A DNA stretch of 32,746 nucleotides, from NCBI GenBank assembly GCA_028692415.1, contig JAQUXM010000021.1:1-32746 (forward strand), read 5' to 3'. Below are positions 8,462-16,362 of this stretch, piece by piece. The translations under genes were made by a program, and so were the position numbers. The stretch comes from Syntrophomonadaceae bacterium. GTDB taxonomy: Bacteria; Bacillota; Syntrophomonadia; Syntrophomonadales; Syntrophomonadaceae. The notes below the pieces were generated by a model. It was given only the letters and a program-made list of their open reading frames with translations, ran no database searches and was not told where the DNA came from. Position 1 is the first letter of the stretch. Each line of letters starts with the position of its first letter.

Positions 8462-11400
8462 AGCGTTAGATACTCTATATAAGGATTTGGATTTCCAGAG
8501 CGGCTCATTATTGACAGCATCTGATAAACCAACTTCTGAGATAAGCATTGATGATTGGCTGGAAAAGGGAGAATGGTTGGCTGCGGCTAAACGTGCAGGT
8601 GCAGAAAAGGTGTTTTTTGTTGAAAACAATCCAGTTGCCGTCTTTGCCGAGTGCGGTGCTGACCATCTTGAAAAAGAACGAGTTTTTAATCGCATATGGT
8701 GTCTTGGTCGCCCAAGATTGTTATTCTTGGCTTCGCCCGGCGAAATATCTGTGTTGGATCTGGCGCAAAAACCTATCAATTTATCTGAACCTGAAGAAAA
8801 TAGATCCGAAGAACAGCGGCTGGTCAAATCACTGAAAACACTTTACCAAATTGAAAAAGTGGCACAGGTACTTCAACAGTTTCACCGGGATAATATTGAA
8901 TCGGGAAGAATATTTGGAGAAATTCGATTTGGAGATGTGAAAAACCGGGCAGATAAAGCTCTCATACGTGATTTAAAAATAGTCCGGCGCGAGTTGATTC
9001 AAGCCGGGTTGTCAGGTCAAAAGATTAAATTTGCGCACTCGTTAATTGGCCGTTCAATTTTTATTCGTTATCTTGAAGATCGGGGGATATTGACACAGGA
9101 GTACTTTCTAAAAATTGCCCGCCAGAATTCCGAATGGATGGGACTCCTCACTAATCAGTTACCCCGTATAGGCTATGACGCTATTTTTGAATACCAGGCC
9201 TCTTACCCCCGGGTACTGGAACACAAAGCATTTACATATGCCTTATTCAAGGCACTGGCTCAGGATTTCAACGGAGACATGTTCCCTGGTGTAGATGAGG
9301 AGGAACAGGTTGTTACACAAAAACACCTGAGCTTGATCCAAGATCTCCTCTACGGTGATGTCGGAGTTCAAAAGCAGCTCTTTTTTTATTCGTACCGCTT
9401 TGACATTGTTCCCCTTGATCTCATCAGCTCAATTTATGAGGAGTTCTATGATCCATCCACCAGTGATGATGAGAAGCAAAACAAGGCAAGGCAAGACGGC
9501 GCTTATTATACACCTGCAGTACTGGCGGAATTCGTAATATCCCGAGTATTAACGTTTAAGGAATTGCAAATGACTCCCCGGGTACTTGATCCCGCTTGTG
9601 GGTCCGGGATTTTTTTGGTTGAATCTTTTAGGCGGATTGTGCGTTATGAGTGGCACAAAAATCAAAACCGACCGAATTTTGATACTCTTAAACAAATTCT
9701 CGCTACACAAATTGCCGGTATTGAGGTGAATGAGGAAGCTGCCAGAATTACAGCATTCAGCCTATATCTCGCCATGCTGCATTATCTCGATCCTCCCGCA
9801 ATTACAGAACAAATCAAACAAGGCAACAAGTTGCCCAACCTTTTGGCATCAGAAGTTAAATCAAAGAACCACTTGAATTGTGTTTGGGTAGGGAACGCCT
9901 TCAATACGGCAGCGATAGAATCAAATCCGCTATGGGCTTCCAGTTTTGGCCAACATTGTGCAGATATTATTGTAAGTAATCCACCCTGGGGAGCACCGGG
10001 GAAAAAAGCGGATGACGCAACAAAAGCCCGCGAAAGAGTGATGCTGGAATGGTGCCATATAAACAAAAAGCCTGTTGGTGACAAAGAGCCGTCACAGGCC
10101 TTCCTCTGGCGGGCTCTTGATTTTCTAAAAGACGGCGGGAAGGCTGTAGTGTTGGTTTCTGCCGGAGTCTTGTTTAAACACAGTACCACAACCCGGGCGT
10201 TTCGTGAGCAATGGATGGACAGGGTCAGGCTCCTTGAAGTATGTAACTTTACACACGTGAGAAAGTTTTTCTTTAAGGGAGCAGTTTCTCCCTTTGTAAT
10301 AATATGTTTCGTTAAAGATAAGCAGAATGATTTTTCAGTTAAATACTGGTCGGCCAAACAAGTCATAGCTTTAAAAGAAACCCAGGCAGTGCTTCTTTCC
10401 AAATATGATATTCATATGCTACGAGATGAGCAACTGGCGTCGAGTGAGTTATGGAAAAGTTACTGGTTCGGACGATTGGCGGATAGACAGTTCATTAGAT
10501 GGCTCCAATCAAAAAATCAACTTAGAAAATATGTGGATTGTAACAATTCGGGTCGCGGATATGAATTGGCATCAAGGGCTTTTGAAGCGGAAAGATTGCA
10601 ATCGTTTGAATCACTCGTGAAAATAGAGTCTCGTTATGAAACACCGGTGTTTACTTCTCCGCCCGAACGCGTTCATCGTTTCGGTGCCCAAGGTGCTTAC
10701 AGGGGACTACGGGTGATTGTTAATGAAGGTATTTCTGAAAACACTCAGCCTCAAGGAATAATTGTTGCCCAATTTAGTGATATTCCTTTTTGTTACTACA
10801 GGAGTGTCTATGGACTGAAACTGTCTGAACAGGAAGAGTGGGGACACAAGCTACTCCTGGGGATTATTTGGTCTTCTTTGGCCAGATATTATTTCTTTAT
10901 GACATCTGCGAACTGGGGCCTTTGGCATCATAAATTGTTGCTTGATGAGTTGCTGCAACTTCCTATTATCTTTAATAAAGAGAGCCCGATATCAAGAAAA
11001 ATCATCAATATAGTCGATAAACTCCGCAATTATCACCCGCAAGAACAAGACTTGCTAAATCCTGTCGGTGTGTCAGAAGCTGAGATCGAGGCTCAACGGC
11101 GAATTTGGGAGAAAGAACTGGATGAGGCGGTGTTTGAACTCTACAATCTGAATGAGGAGCAAAAAGACCTGATTCGAGATTGTTGCGAGGTTACCCTTCC
11201 GTTTTTCTACAAACCTTTCAATAGCGTAGGAATCATGCCTGCAGTACAGGATAATGATCTATCCTGGATTGAAAAATATGTACAGATATTTGCCCGGCGC
11301 TGGAATGCCTATCTTGAGGATGATATGGAAATGAGAGCGGAAGTGCACGTTGGAGCTCATGGAAATATGGTGGCTGTTGAGTTTTTTCCAGCCGATAAGG

Positions 11401-11660
11401 CAGATCCATGGAATCTACATCCTAAAAATGATTCCTGGCAGTATGTCTTGGAGCAAATTGGGAAAGCCCTTCTGAAACCAATGGAAACATCCCGGATTCT
11501 TGTGGATGGCATTGTACATGTTGTCTCCGATGAGTCTGTTATTGTCATAAAACGAAATGAAAGGCGTTTTTGGACGCGCAGCCTTGCTCGAGAAGATGCA
11601 GATGCGACTTTATGCAAACGTATGATTGAATCCGGATCAGAAGATGGGGGGAAGGGCTAA
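8454..11660 (+). CDS. Large N6-adenine DNA methyltransferase of a two-gene restriction/defence unit
   Basis: A 1068-residue class I SAM-dependent DNA methyltransferase resembling the Eco57I/type IIG group. Visible parts: an N-terminal ~130 residues resembling the nuclease-like domain of type IIG enzymes but without a clear ExK pair; a helical region (~150-330); GAYYTP; motif I DPACGSGIF at 379-387; motif IV NPPW at 509-512; a probable target-recognition region after ~690; and a charged C-terminal domain (~900-1068). It lacks its own evident nuclease active site, while the next gene supplies one. The two genes overlap by one base (TAATG). BrxX/PglX and DISARM methylases are similar in size, but none of their partner genes is present. 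The ribosome site (AAGGGG, 8444-8449) is modest. Confidence 0.88.
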   Translation: MSKALDTLYKDLDFQSGSLLTASDKPTSEISIDDWLEKGEWLAAAKRAGAEKVFFVENNPVAVFAECGADHLEKERVFNRIWCLGRPRLLFLASPGEISVLDLAQKPINLSEPEENRSEEQRLVKSLKTLYQIEKVAQVLQQFHRDNIESGRIFGEIRFGDVKNRADKALIRDLKIVRRELIQAGLSGQKIKFAHSLIGRSIFIRYLEDRGILTQEYFLKIARQNSEWMGLLTNQLPRIGYDAIFEYQASYPRVLEHKAFTYALFKALAQDFNGDMFPGVDEEEQVVTQKHLSLIQDLLYGDVGVQKQLFFYSYRFDIVPLDLISSIYEEFYDPSTSDDEKQNKARQDGAYYTPAVLAEFVISRVLTFKELQMTPRVLDPACGSGIFLVESFRRIVRYEWHKNQNRPNFDTLKQILATQIAGIEVNEEAARITAFSLYLAMLHYLDPPAITEQIKQGNKLPNLLASEVKSKNHLNCVWVGNAFNTAAIESNPLWASSFGQHCADIIVSNPPWGAPGKKADDATKARERVMLEWCHINKKPVGDKEPSQAFLWRALDFLKDGGKAVVLVSAGVLFKHSTTTRAFREQWMDRVRLLEVCNFTHVRKFFFKGAVSPFVIICFVKDKQNDFSVKYWSAKQVIALKETQAVLLSKYDIHMLRDEQLASSELWKSYWFGRLADRQFIRWLQSKNQLRKYVDCNNSGRGYELASRAFEAERLQSFESLVKIESRYETPVFTSPPERVHRFGAQGAYRGLRVIVNEGISENTQPQGIIVAQFSDIPFCYYRSVYGLKLSEQEEWGHKLLLGIIWSSLARYYFFMTSANWGLWHHKLLLDELLQLPIIFNKESPISRKIINIVDKLRNYHPQEQDLLNPVGVSEAEIEAQRRIWEKELDEAVFELYNLNEEQKDLIRDCCEVTLPFFYKPFNSVGIMPAVQDNDLSWIEKYVQIFARRWNAYLEDDMEMRAEVHVGAHGNMVAVEFFPADKADPWNLHPKNDSWQYVLEQIGKALLKPMETSRILVDGIVHVVSDESVIVIKRNERRFWTRSLAREDADATLCKRMIESGSEDGGKG

Positions 11661-12373
11661 TGGCACGACATGGCATTCCTTCATTCGTGTACTTATGGCA
11701 AAAGCATGAGGCCCTTTATGTCGGTATATTTATAATTGCCTTGCAAAGGCTTTCGGATAGCATATTTGACGTTTCCAACGAGGACAAAATTTCTGAAAGA
11801 CTTCGTATTATTCTGAACGAGGTTTGTTTTGAAGAAAGCCAAAAAAAGAATTGCGAAATCAGCACTCCGGACTGGGAAAAACCAAATCAACCAGCAACCA
11901 GTAGCGAATTGAAGGGAGGCAAGATTAGATATCGGCCTGATTTTACATGCACACGTATTAATCCTTTTGCAGAATGTTCTGAGGAGCACGAAATACAATT
12001 CCATGTTGAATGTAAACGTTTGGGATATCCTACTAGTCCCACTTGGATTTTGAATAGAAATTATGTAACGAAGGGAATCAAACGTTTTGACAGTATAAAA
12101 CATGAATATGGGAAACGAGCATCTTCGGGTATGATGGTTGGTTACATCATCGGCATGTCTCCTGAAATAATACTGGATGAAGTAAACACTTATCAAAATA
12201 AGTATTGCCCGGAAAACCCTGTTATTGAATTGGAATGTGTCAGAAAAAATATTCAGCAATATCGGCAAAAACTTCAGCGGAGAGAATTGAAACCCGAAAT
12301 GTTTAAATTGATTCACCTTTGGGTAGAGCTGAGGAACCAAGTAGTCGAAGAGACTCGATCTACCAATAGATAA
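11660..12373 (+). CDS. Predicted PD-(D/E)xK restriction nuclease partner
   Basis: I do not recognise a named family for this 237-residue protein, but it carries a plausible PD-(D/E)xK active site: Pro93-Asp94 (RYRPDF), then Glu117-Cys118-Lys119 (HVECKR) 22 residues later, on what would be adjacent beta strands. A helix with an acidic residue (SERLRIIL, ~45-52) precedes it, as in many restriction endonucleases. The C-terminal part is helical and basic. Its ATG shares a base with the methyltransferase stop codon, so translation is almost certainly coupled. Inference: it cuts DNA not modified by the upstream enzyme, or is recruited by it. The motif is visible; the activity is predicted. Confidence 0.72.
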   Translation: MARHGIPSFVYLWQKHEALYVGIFIIALQRLSDSIFDVSNEDKISERLRIILNEVCFEESQKKNCEISTPDWEKPNQPATSSELKGGKIRYRPDFTCTRINPFAECSEEHEIQFHVECKRLGYPTSPTWILNRNYVTKGIKRFDSIKHEYGKRASSGMMVGYIIGMSPEIILDEVNTYQNKYCPENPVIELECVRKNIQQYRQKLQRRELKPEMFKLIHLWVELRNQVVEETRSTNR

Positions 12374-12456
12374 AACTTTCTTGCAAAATCCGGTAAATAT
12401 TGATAGCTAAAAATCATGAATAGATGTGCATAGAGGGTAATTACTGAGAACTGTAG

Positions 12457-12636
12457 CGAGTTACGCCACTGAATTGGAAGTCGCGTAAGGGGCCAAAACC
12501 CCCTTTGAAGGTTCGCCCCCCATTACCTACTTGGCTAATCGGAGCAGTTGTAATACTGATTGCCGCATGGTATCTGGCGGGCTATTTTAGCTCCAGGGTA
12601 GCAGTTTGGTTTAATTATGAACTGGTTGAAGCTTAA
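12457..12636 (+). pseudogene. C-terminal remnant of a membrane protein
   Basis: A 59-codon stretch with no in-frame ATG is closed upstream by TAG (12454-12456). It reads like genuine protein: a proline/basic segment, then a clean membrane helix (LIGAVVILIAAWYLAGYF), then a short polar tail and a TAA. The pattern suits the last membrane span of a transporter-like protein whose front part was lost. It begins about 80 bp after the nuclease gene, so it may mark the right edge of the inserted defence region. Its last bases overlap the 3' end of the convergent desulfurase gene. The parent family is not identified. Confidence 0.5.
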
Positions 12637-14008
12637 GTGGTTGGCTGCACTTGGGGACATAATGACCATGGCTTTCGGAGAACCTATAATTCCTTTTATA
12701 TTGTCCCTTGCTGGCTATTATAGTTTTTAAAGAGTTCATGAGCCGGTCTATCTCGCTCTTGGTGTTGTAAGCTGCCAGGCTGATACGCACCATGCCTGGA
12801 AGCTGGGCCGGGTTTTGTTCCAGGTAAGCTGATACCTTTTCCTGGTTTTCATCAATCTCCAGCAACTTCCGCACATAGGGTTGAGCACAGAAACATCCCG
12901 TTCTTACCCCGATGCCACTCTCATAGCACAATATGGAACCCAGCAGACTATGGCCGATGCCTGCCAGGTTAAAGGTTATTACACCTACACGGGGAAAAGC
13001 ACCATACATTTTAACCCCGGGCAATTTAAGGATTTCATTCCAGGCATAATGAGTCAAGTCGTCTTCATATTGCGCCAGTTTCTGCATATCAAGTTTCTGC
13101 AGGTATTTTATGGTTTGAGCCAGGGCGAAAGCCCCTATTACATTGGGGGAGCCGGCTTCTTCACGGTCAGGCAGGCCGCCCCAGTATATGTCCTTGCTAG
13201 TGACCATACTTACCGTGCCGCCTCCCGTATATTCGGGGGCTCCCTTCAGAAAAGTGCTCTTCGGGCCAATCAAGACCCCGCTGCCAAAAGGAGCATAAAG
13301 CTTGTGCCCGGAAAAAGCCAGGTAGTCGATATGCCGGGGGTTAGCAGCCGGTTTCATATCAATGGGCTGATGGGGTATAAGCTGGGCGGCATCCACCAGG
13401 ATTTTTGCCTGGTACTCGTGGGCCATTTCCGCCAGATCATGAATGGGGTTCAGGTGCCCGGTTACATTGGAAGCGCCGCAGACGGTCAATAATTTGACTT
13501 TGGGATAGTTGTGTCTGAGTTTGGCTTCCACATCCAGCAAATTCAATTGACCCTGCTGATTGACCCCCGCGTATTCTACCCGCTTATGCCGTCGCCAGGG
13601 AAGGTCATTGGAATGGTGTTCCATAACCGTGCTAATTACTATGTCACCTGTTGTCAAAGCCAGGCGATAGGACAATTTATTAATAGCTTCAGTCGTATTT
13701 TTTAGCATTATGACCGTATCATTATCCATATCCGCTTTGACAAATTTGCCTGCAATCTCGTGGCAATTGTCGTAAACCTGTGATGAGAGGAGAGATTTAT
13801 ATCCGGTGCCCCGGTGAACCCCGGAATACCAACCGAGGAAGTCGTTAATTTCATGTAATACCGGATGCAGTGCCGGGGTGCTGGCCGCATTGTCAAAATT
13901 AATATACTGCAAACGCTTTTTGCGGAGAGTGGGTACCTTATGCTTAATGCCTACGATGTCCCTGCGAAACCGGGCCGGTTCAAATTCCTTATCCTTGATC
14001 AGAAACAC
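12611..14008 (-). CDS. Class V aminotransferase, cysteine desulfurase-like (SufS/CsdA type)
   Basis: A PLP enzyme that probably removes sulfur from cysteine. The PLP-binding lysine is in SGHK (Lys236), with the upstream VDAAQ motif (Asp206). The segment RTGCFCAQ (369-376) carries the candidate catalytic cysteine, most likely Cys374 in the SufS-like position. The length of 465 exceeds a typical SufS (~410) through short extensions at both ends. The start is uncertain: the frame opens at GTG 14008 with only a weak ribosome site. About 50 bp upstream lies an insertion element that separates it from a DsrE-like gene on the same strand. The substrate might instead be selenocysteine or a related amino acid. 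Confidence 0.85.
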   Translation of the reverse strand: MFLIKDKEFEPARFRRDIVGIKHKVPTLRKKRLQYINFDNAASTPALHPVLHEINDFLGWYSGVHRGTGYKSLLSSQVYDNCHEIAGKFVKADMDNDTVIMLKNTTEAINKLSYRLALTTGDIVISTVMEHHSNDLPWRRHKRVEYAGVNQQGQLNLLDVEAKLRHNYPKVKLLTVCGASNVTGHLNPIHDLAEMAHEYQAKILVDAAQLIPHQPIDMKPAANPRHIDYLAFSGHKLYAPFGSGVLIGPKSTFLKGAPEYTGGGTVSMVTSKDIYWGGLPDREEAGSPNVIGAFALAQTIKYLQKLDMQKLAQYEDDLTHYAWNEILKLPGVKMYGAFPRVGVITFNLAGIGHSLLGSILCYESGIGVRTGCFCAQPYVRKLLEIDENQEKVSAYLEQNPAQLPGMVRISLAAYNTKSEIDRLMNSLKTIIASKGQYKRNYRFSESHGHYVPKCSQPLKLQPVHN

Positions 14009-14061
14009 ATCCCAAAAGTAAACGCTTTAGATATACTATGAACATCAAGGCATTTTGGACA

Positions 14062-14226
14062 CTAGTACTCTGTAACGTCTAAAAGTTTAGGTTATCCGCC
14101 GAGAAAAATTTTCGCAGGGGAAGGCGGAGGAATGAGTAATACTGGACCTATTTCGATTGACGACAACGAAGCCCTGTGGAAATTTGGCCGGCGGGAATGA
14201 AAGTTTTAGGCGTTACAGAGTACTAG
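14062..14226. mobile_element. 165-bp MITE-like element with 23-bp terminal inverted repeats
   Basis: The ends 14062-14084 and 14204-14226 are inverted copies matching at 22 of 23 positions (CTAGTACTCTGTAACG then TCTAAAA on the left, CCTAAAA in the reversed right end). A few further matches follow inward. The outermost CTAG is itself palindromic, so it could be a 4-bp target duplication. Inside, reading plus, a GGAGGA precedes ATG 14132 and a 22-codon frame ending at 14200. This looks like the start of a transposase gene joined to the element's far end, so I read it as an internal-deletion derivative of an insertion sequence. No transposase family is claimed. Confidence 0.75.
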
Positions 14227-14236
14227 AAGCCCGGGT

Positions 14237-14716
14237 TTAAATAAAGAGCTGCATATTGGAATCAAGTGCGTCCTTAAGGTATTCTTTGACATCTACCACC
14301 TTGGCTTCGGGAATCAGTTCTTCAGATTTAAACCCCATGATCTCCAGAGAAAGCTGGCAGACATAAAAATTGACTCCCTTTTTGCGCGCCCCATCCAGAA
14401 AGTCCTTTAAGCCTGGGGTTTTGTCTGCTTTCATCATATCTTGCAGCATAGCTTTGCCAATGCCGCCCATATTCATTTTGGACAGCGGCAGTTGTTCCGC
14501 TCCCTTGGGAGTAAGGGTGGCGAAGAGTTTTTCATAAGCGCTTTTGTCTTCCAGACTCATTTTGTCAGGATCGCGCAAGAGCATAAGGCCCCAGAAAGCA
14601 AAAAACATCGTAACCCCTATTTCCATCTCGCGTGCGGCATTGGCAATAATTAATGCGGCCAGGGCTTTATCATAATCGCCGCTGAACATTAGCAGGTTTA
14701 TGTGCCGGTTTTCCAT
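14237..14716 (-). CDS. DsrE/DsrF/DrsH-like sulfur-carrier family protein
   Basis: A 159-residue protein of the DsrE-like alpha/beta fold, a group that includes sulfur relay proteins and relatives of unclear function. It opens with a short strand and FSGDYDKALAA, a typical loop-helix start, and has one cysteine in FYVCQLSLE near residue 120, the position used for persulfide chemistry in this family. The start at 14716 (MENRH) is chosen because GGGGGT lies just upstream; five more codons are open before it. It is encoded upstream of the cysteine-desulfurase-like gene on the same strand, which fits a sulfur-transfer role, though a MITE now separates them. Confidence 0.8.
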   Translation of the reverse strand: MENRHINLLMFSGDYDKALAALIIANAAREMEIGVTMFFAFWGLMLLRDPDKMSLEDKSAYEKLFATLTPKGAEQLPLSKMNMGGIGKAMLQDMMKADKTPGLKDFLDGARKKGVNFYVCQLSLEIMGFKSEELIPEAKVVDVKEYLKDALDSNMQLFI

Positions 14717-15098
14717 CAATAATACCCCCAAAATATAGTTGCTTGGGCCGTCAAAAAAAGTGAATGGCTGCGTTAATCAATAACTCTGTTCAATCGATGC
14801 ACTTTGTGTACGCCTCAATCACGGGCTTCTTGAAAGCCTTACTGGTCACTTCTTGATTGGTGAGCGAAAGCGCGTGTCCTCTTGAGGGAACATCCCTGTG
14901 TCCAGAGGATGCTTCTATTAAACGCTCTGCCAACAACGGAATTGTATATCTTCTGGTATCTTTTGCTTTTTAATAGCTATTTAAACGGGCCTTTTAAGAA
15001 TTAGGAGGGAAATAATGATATAATCAATATGAACTAAGTGTGCTGTATAGCGAATTCGAAATACATCATCGAATTAAAGGATGAAAGCGAGATAGAAG
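14717..15098. other. 382-bp gap between divergent genes
   Basis: The left part holds a minus-strand coding remnant (14790-14969). The right part has a perfect TATAAT at 15019-15024 with no good -35 box, and a strong AGGAGGG at 15003-15009 followed by an ATG that meets a stop after two codons. This may be the leader of the GAF/HD-GYP gene, but nothing more can be supported. Confidence 0.4.
14790..14969 (-). pseudogene. C-terminal coding remnant, parent unknown
   Basis: On the minus strand, 59 codons run from just after a TAA (14970-14972) to a TGA (14790-14792) with no ATG. The composition looks like real protein: RRYTIPLLAERLIEASSGHR early, then VTSKAFKKPVIEAYTKCID at the end. It lies directly upstream of the DsrE-like gene in the same direction. 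I could not place it in a family. The absence of a start and of upstream coding sequence indicates a truncated gene. Confidence 0.45.
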
Positions 15099-16289
15099 AT
15101 GAATTCCAAACAAACGGTTTTAACCGGTCTGGTGATTACCTCATTTATAACTGCCCTGGCGGCATCAGACCTTATACCGGGACTGCTTATATCGTTTATC
15201 GTACTGGCGGGAGGCATCCTGGCAACATTTTTTATGGCGCTCAGCCAAAAAAGGTCGGAGCGGCTCGCTGACCTGAATTTGATGCTTAAGGCCAGTCAAG
15301 AAATTAATTCCGAAAGTACTGAAGCCTTAATATTTGAAAGATTATTATATTGGACCAAGCGATTAATCAAATGCGAAACCGTATTGCTTTGCATAGACGG
15401 AAAGGTTATTTCGGACCAGGATTTTACCAGGCAGCCGGACTGGGAAGAATTTATCACCGGGATGAAGGAAAAAAAAGAACCTTTTCTTTTTAACCGGGTT
15501 GATAAGACACCCACCGCAGTTAATGTGCCGGAGCAGATAAGATCGTTATTAGCGGTGCCTCTGCGTCTGGGTGACGACATTCCGGCCCTGGTTTTGCTGC
15601 TTAATGATCAGGAAAAGGGCTTTTTTAACGAGCAAGACCGGGAATTTATCCAATATCTGGGCCGGCAGGCGGCCATAGCCTGGGGCAAAGCAAGCAATCA
15701 TGAGGATGCAGAAAATTTTCACCTGCTAATACTAAAGTCATTGATTCGCTTATTAGAGAGTCAGGATTCCGTGTTTTTGGGTCATGCCGAGCGGGTCACC
15801 GCCATTTCAGAGAATTTAGGACGGAAACTGGGTCTGGATGAAAAGGAAATGAAAGCGCTAAGGTATGCGGCCCTCTTACATGATATAGGCAGATTTGTAA
15901 ATATAGCTAATGAAGAAATTGAAGCAGCAGAGGCCTCCGAGTCAGAACCCCCGGCTAAAGTTGACCGGCATAGTATCATCGCCGCAGACAGTTTGCCGCA
16001 AGAGGGGATATTCCAAGGGATCAGGGAAGGGATTTTATGCCACCATGAACGTTATGATGGCAGTGGATACCCTAAAGGCCTGGCGCGTACGGAGATTCCT
16101 TGGAATGCCCGCATAATTGCGGTGGCTGATATTTATGATGCCATGACCCGGCTGTGCCCCGAAGAAGAGCGTCTGGACCATAACTCAGCCATTAAGGAAA
16201 TTAAAAAGGCTATGGGCAGTTTGCTTGATCCGCTGGTAGTAGTAGTCTTGGAAGAGATGGAATCTGAAGCAGCCGAAATTGCAAAATAA
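15099..16289 (+). CDS. Membrane GAF/HD-GYP domain protein (predicted cyclic-di-GMP phosphodiesterase)
   Basis: HD-GYP proteins hydrolyse cyclic di-GMP or related nucleotides. The order is: two N-terminal membrane helices (residues ~8-50), a GAF-like sensory domain (~65-205), and the HD-GYP domain (~210-390). The latter shows HAERV, the metal-binding LLHDIGR (His261-Asp262), HHERYDGSGYP (GYP at 323-325) and VADIYDAMT. Acidic and alanine-rich residues (~270-285) form a linker inside the HD part. The ribosome site before ATG 15099 is weak. The signal sensed by the GAF part is unknown. It is separated from the M1 peptidase gene by a short gap on the same strand. Confidence 0.9.
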   Translation: MNSKQTVLTGLVITSFITALAASDLIPGLLISFIVLAGGILATFFMALSQKRSERLADLNLMLKASQEINSESTEALIFERLLYWTKRLIKCETVLLCIDGKVISDQDFTRQPDWEEFITGMKEKKEPFLFNRVDKTPTAVNVPEQIRSLLAVPLRLGDDIPALVLLLNDQEKGFFNEQDREFIQYLGRQAAIAWGKASNHEDAENFHLLILKSLIRLLESQDSVFLGHAERVTAISENLGRKLGLDEKEMKALRYAALLHDIGRFVNIANEEIEAAEASESEPPAKVDRHSIIAADSLPQEGIFQGIREGILCHHERYDGSGYPKGLARTEIPWNARIIAVADIYDAMTRLCPEEERLDHNSAIKEIKKAMGSLLDPLVVVVLEEMESEAAEIAK

Positions 16290-16362
16290 TACTTGAGGTA
16301 TTCTCGTTTTGCGTTTTCAAGTGTAAAATTAAACATAAATTATATTCTTAGGTGGGAGCATT

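Noticed and set aside
1-12373. BREX or DISARM locus
   Set aside because: The large methyltransferase is compatible in size, but no PglZ, BrxC, DrmA/DrmB or Lon-like gene is present; the first five genes are a plain type I system.
12487-12506. AAGGGG/CCCCTT stem as terminator of the nuclease gene
   Set aside because: No T-run follows, and the bases lie inside a protein-like remnant.
15038-15271. 77-codon frame overlapping the start of the GAF/HD-GYP gene
   Set aside because: A different frame encodes two clear membrane helices that join the GAF domain; this one has no domain and is out of phase.
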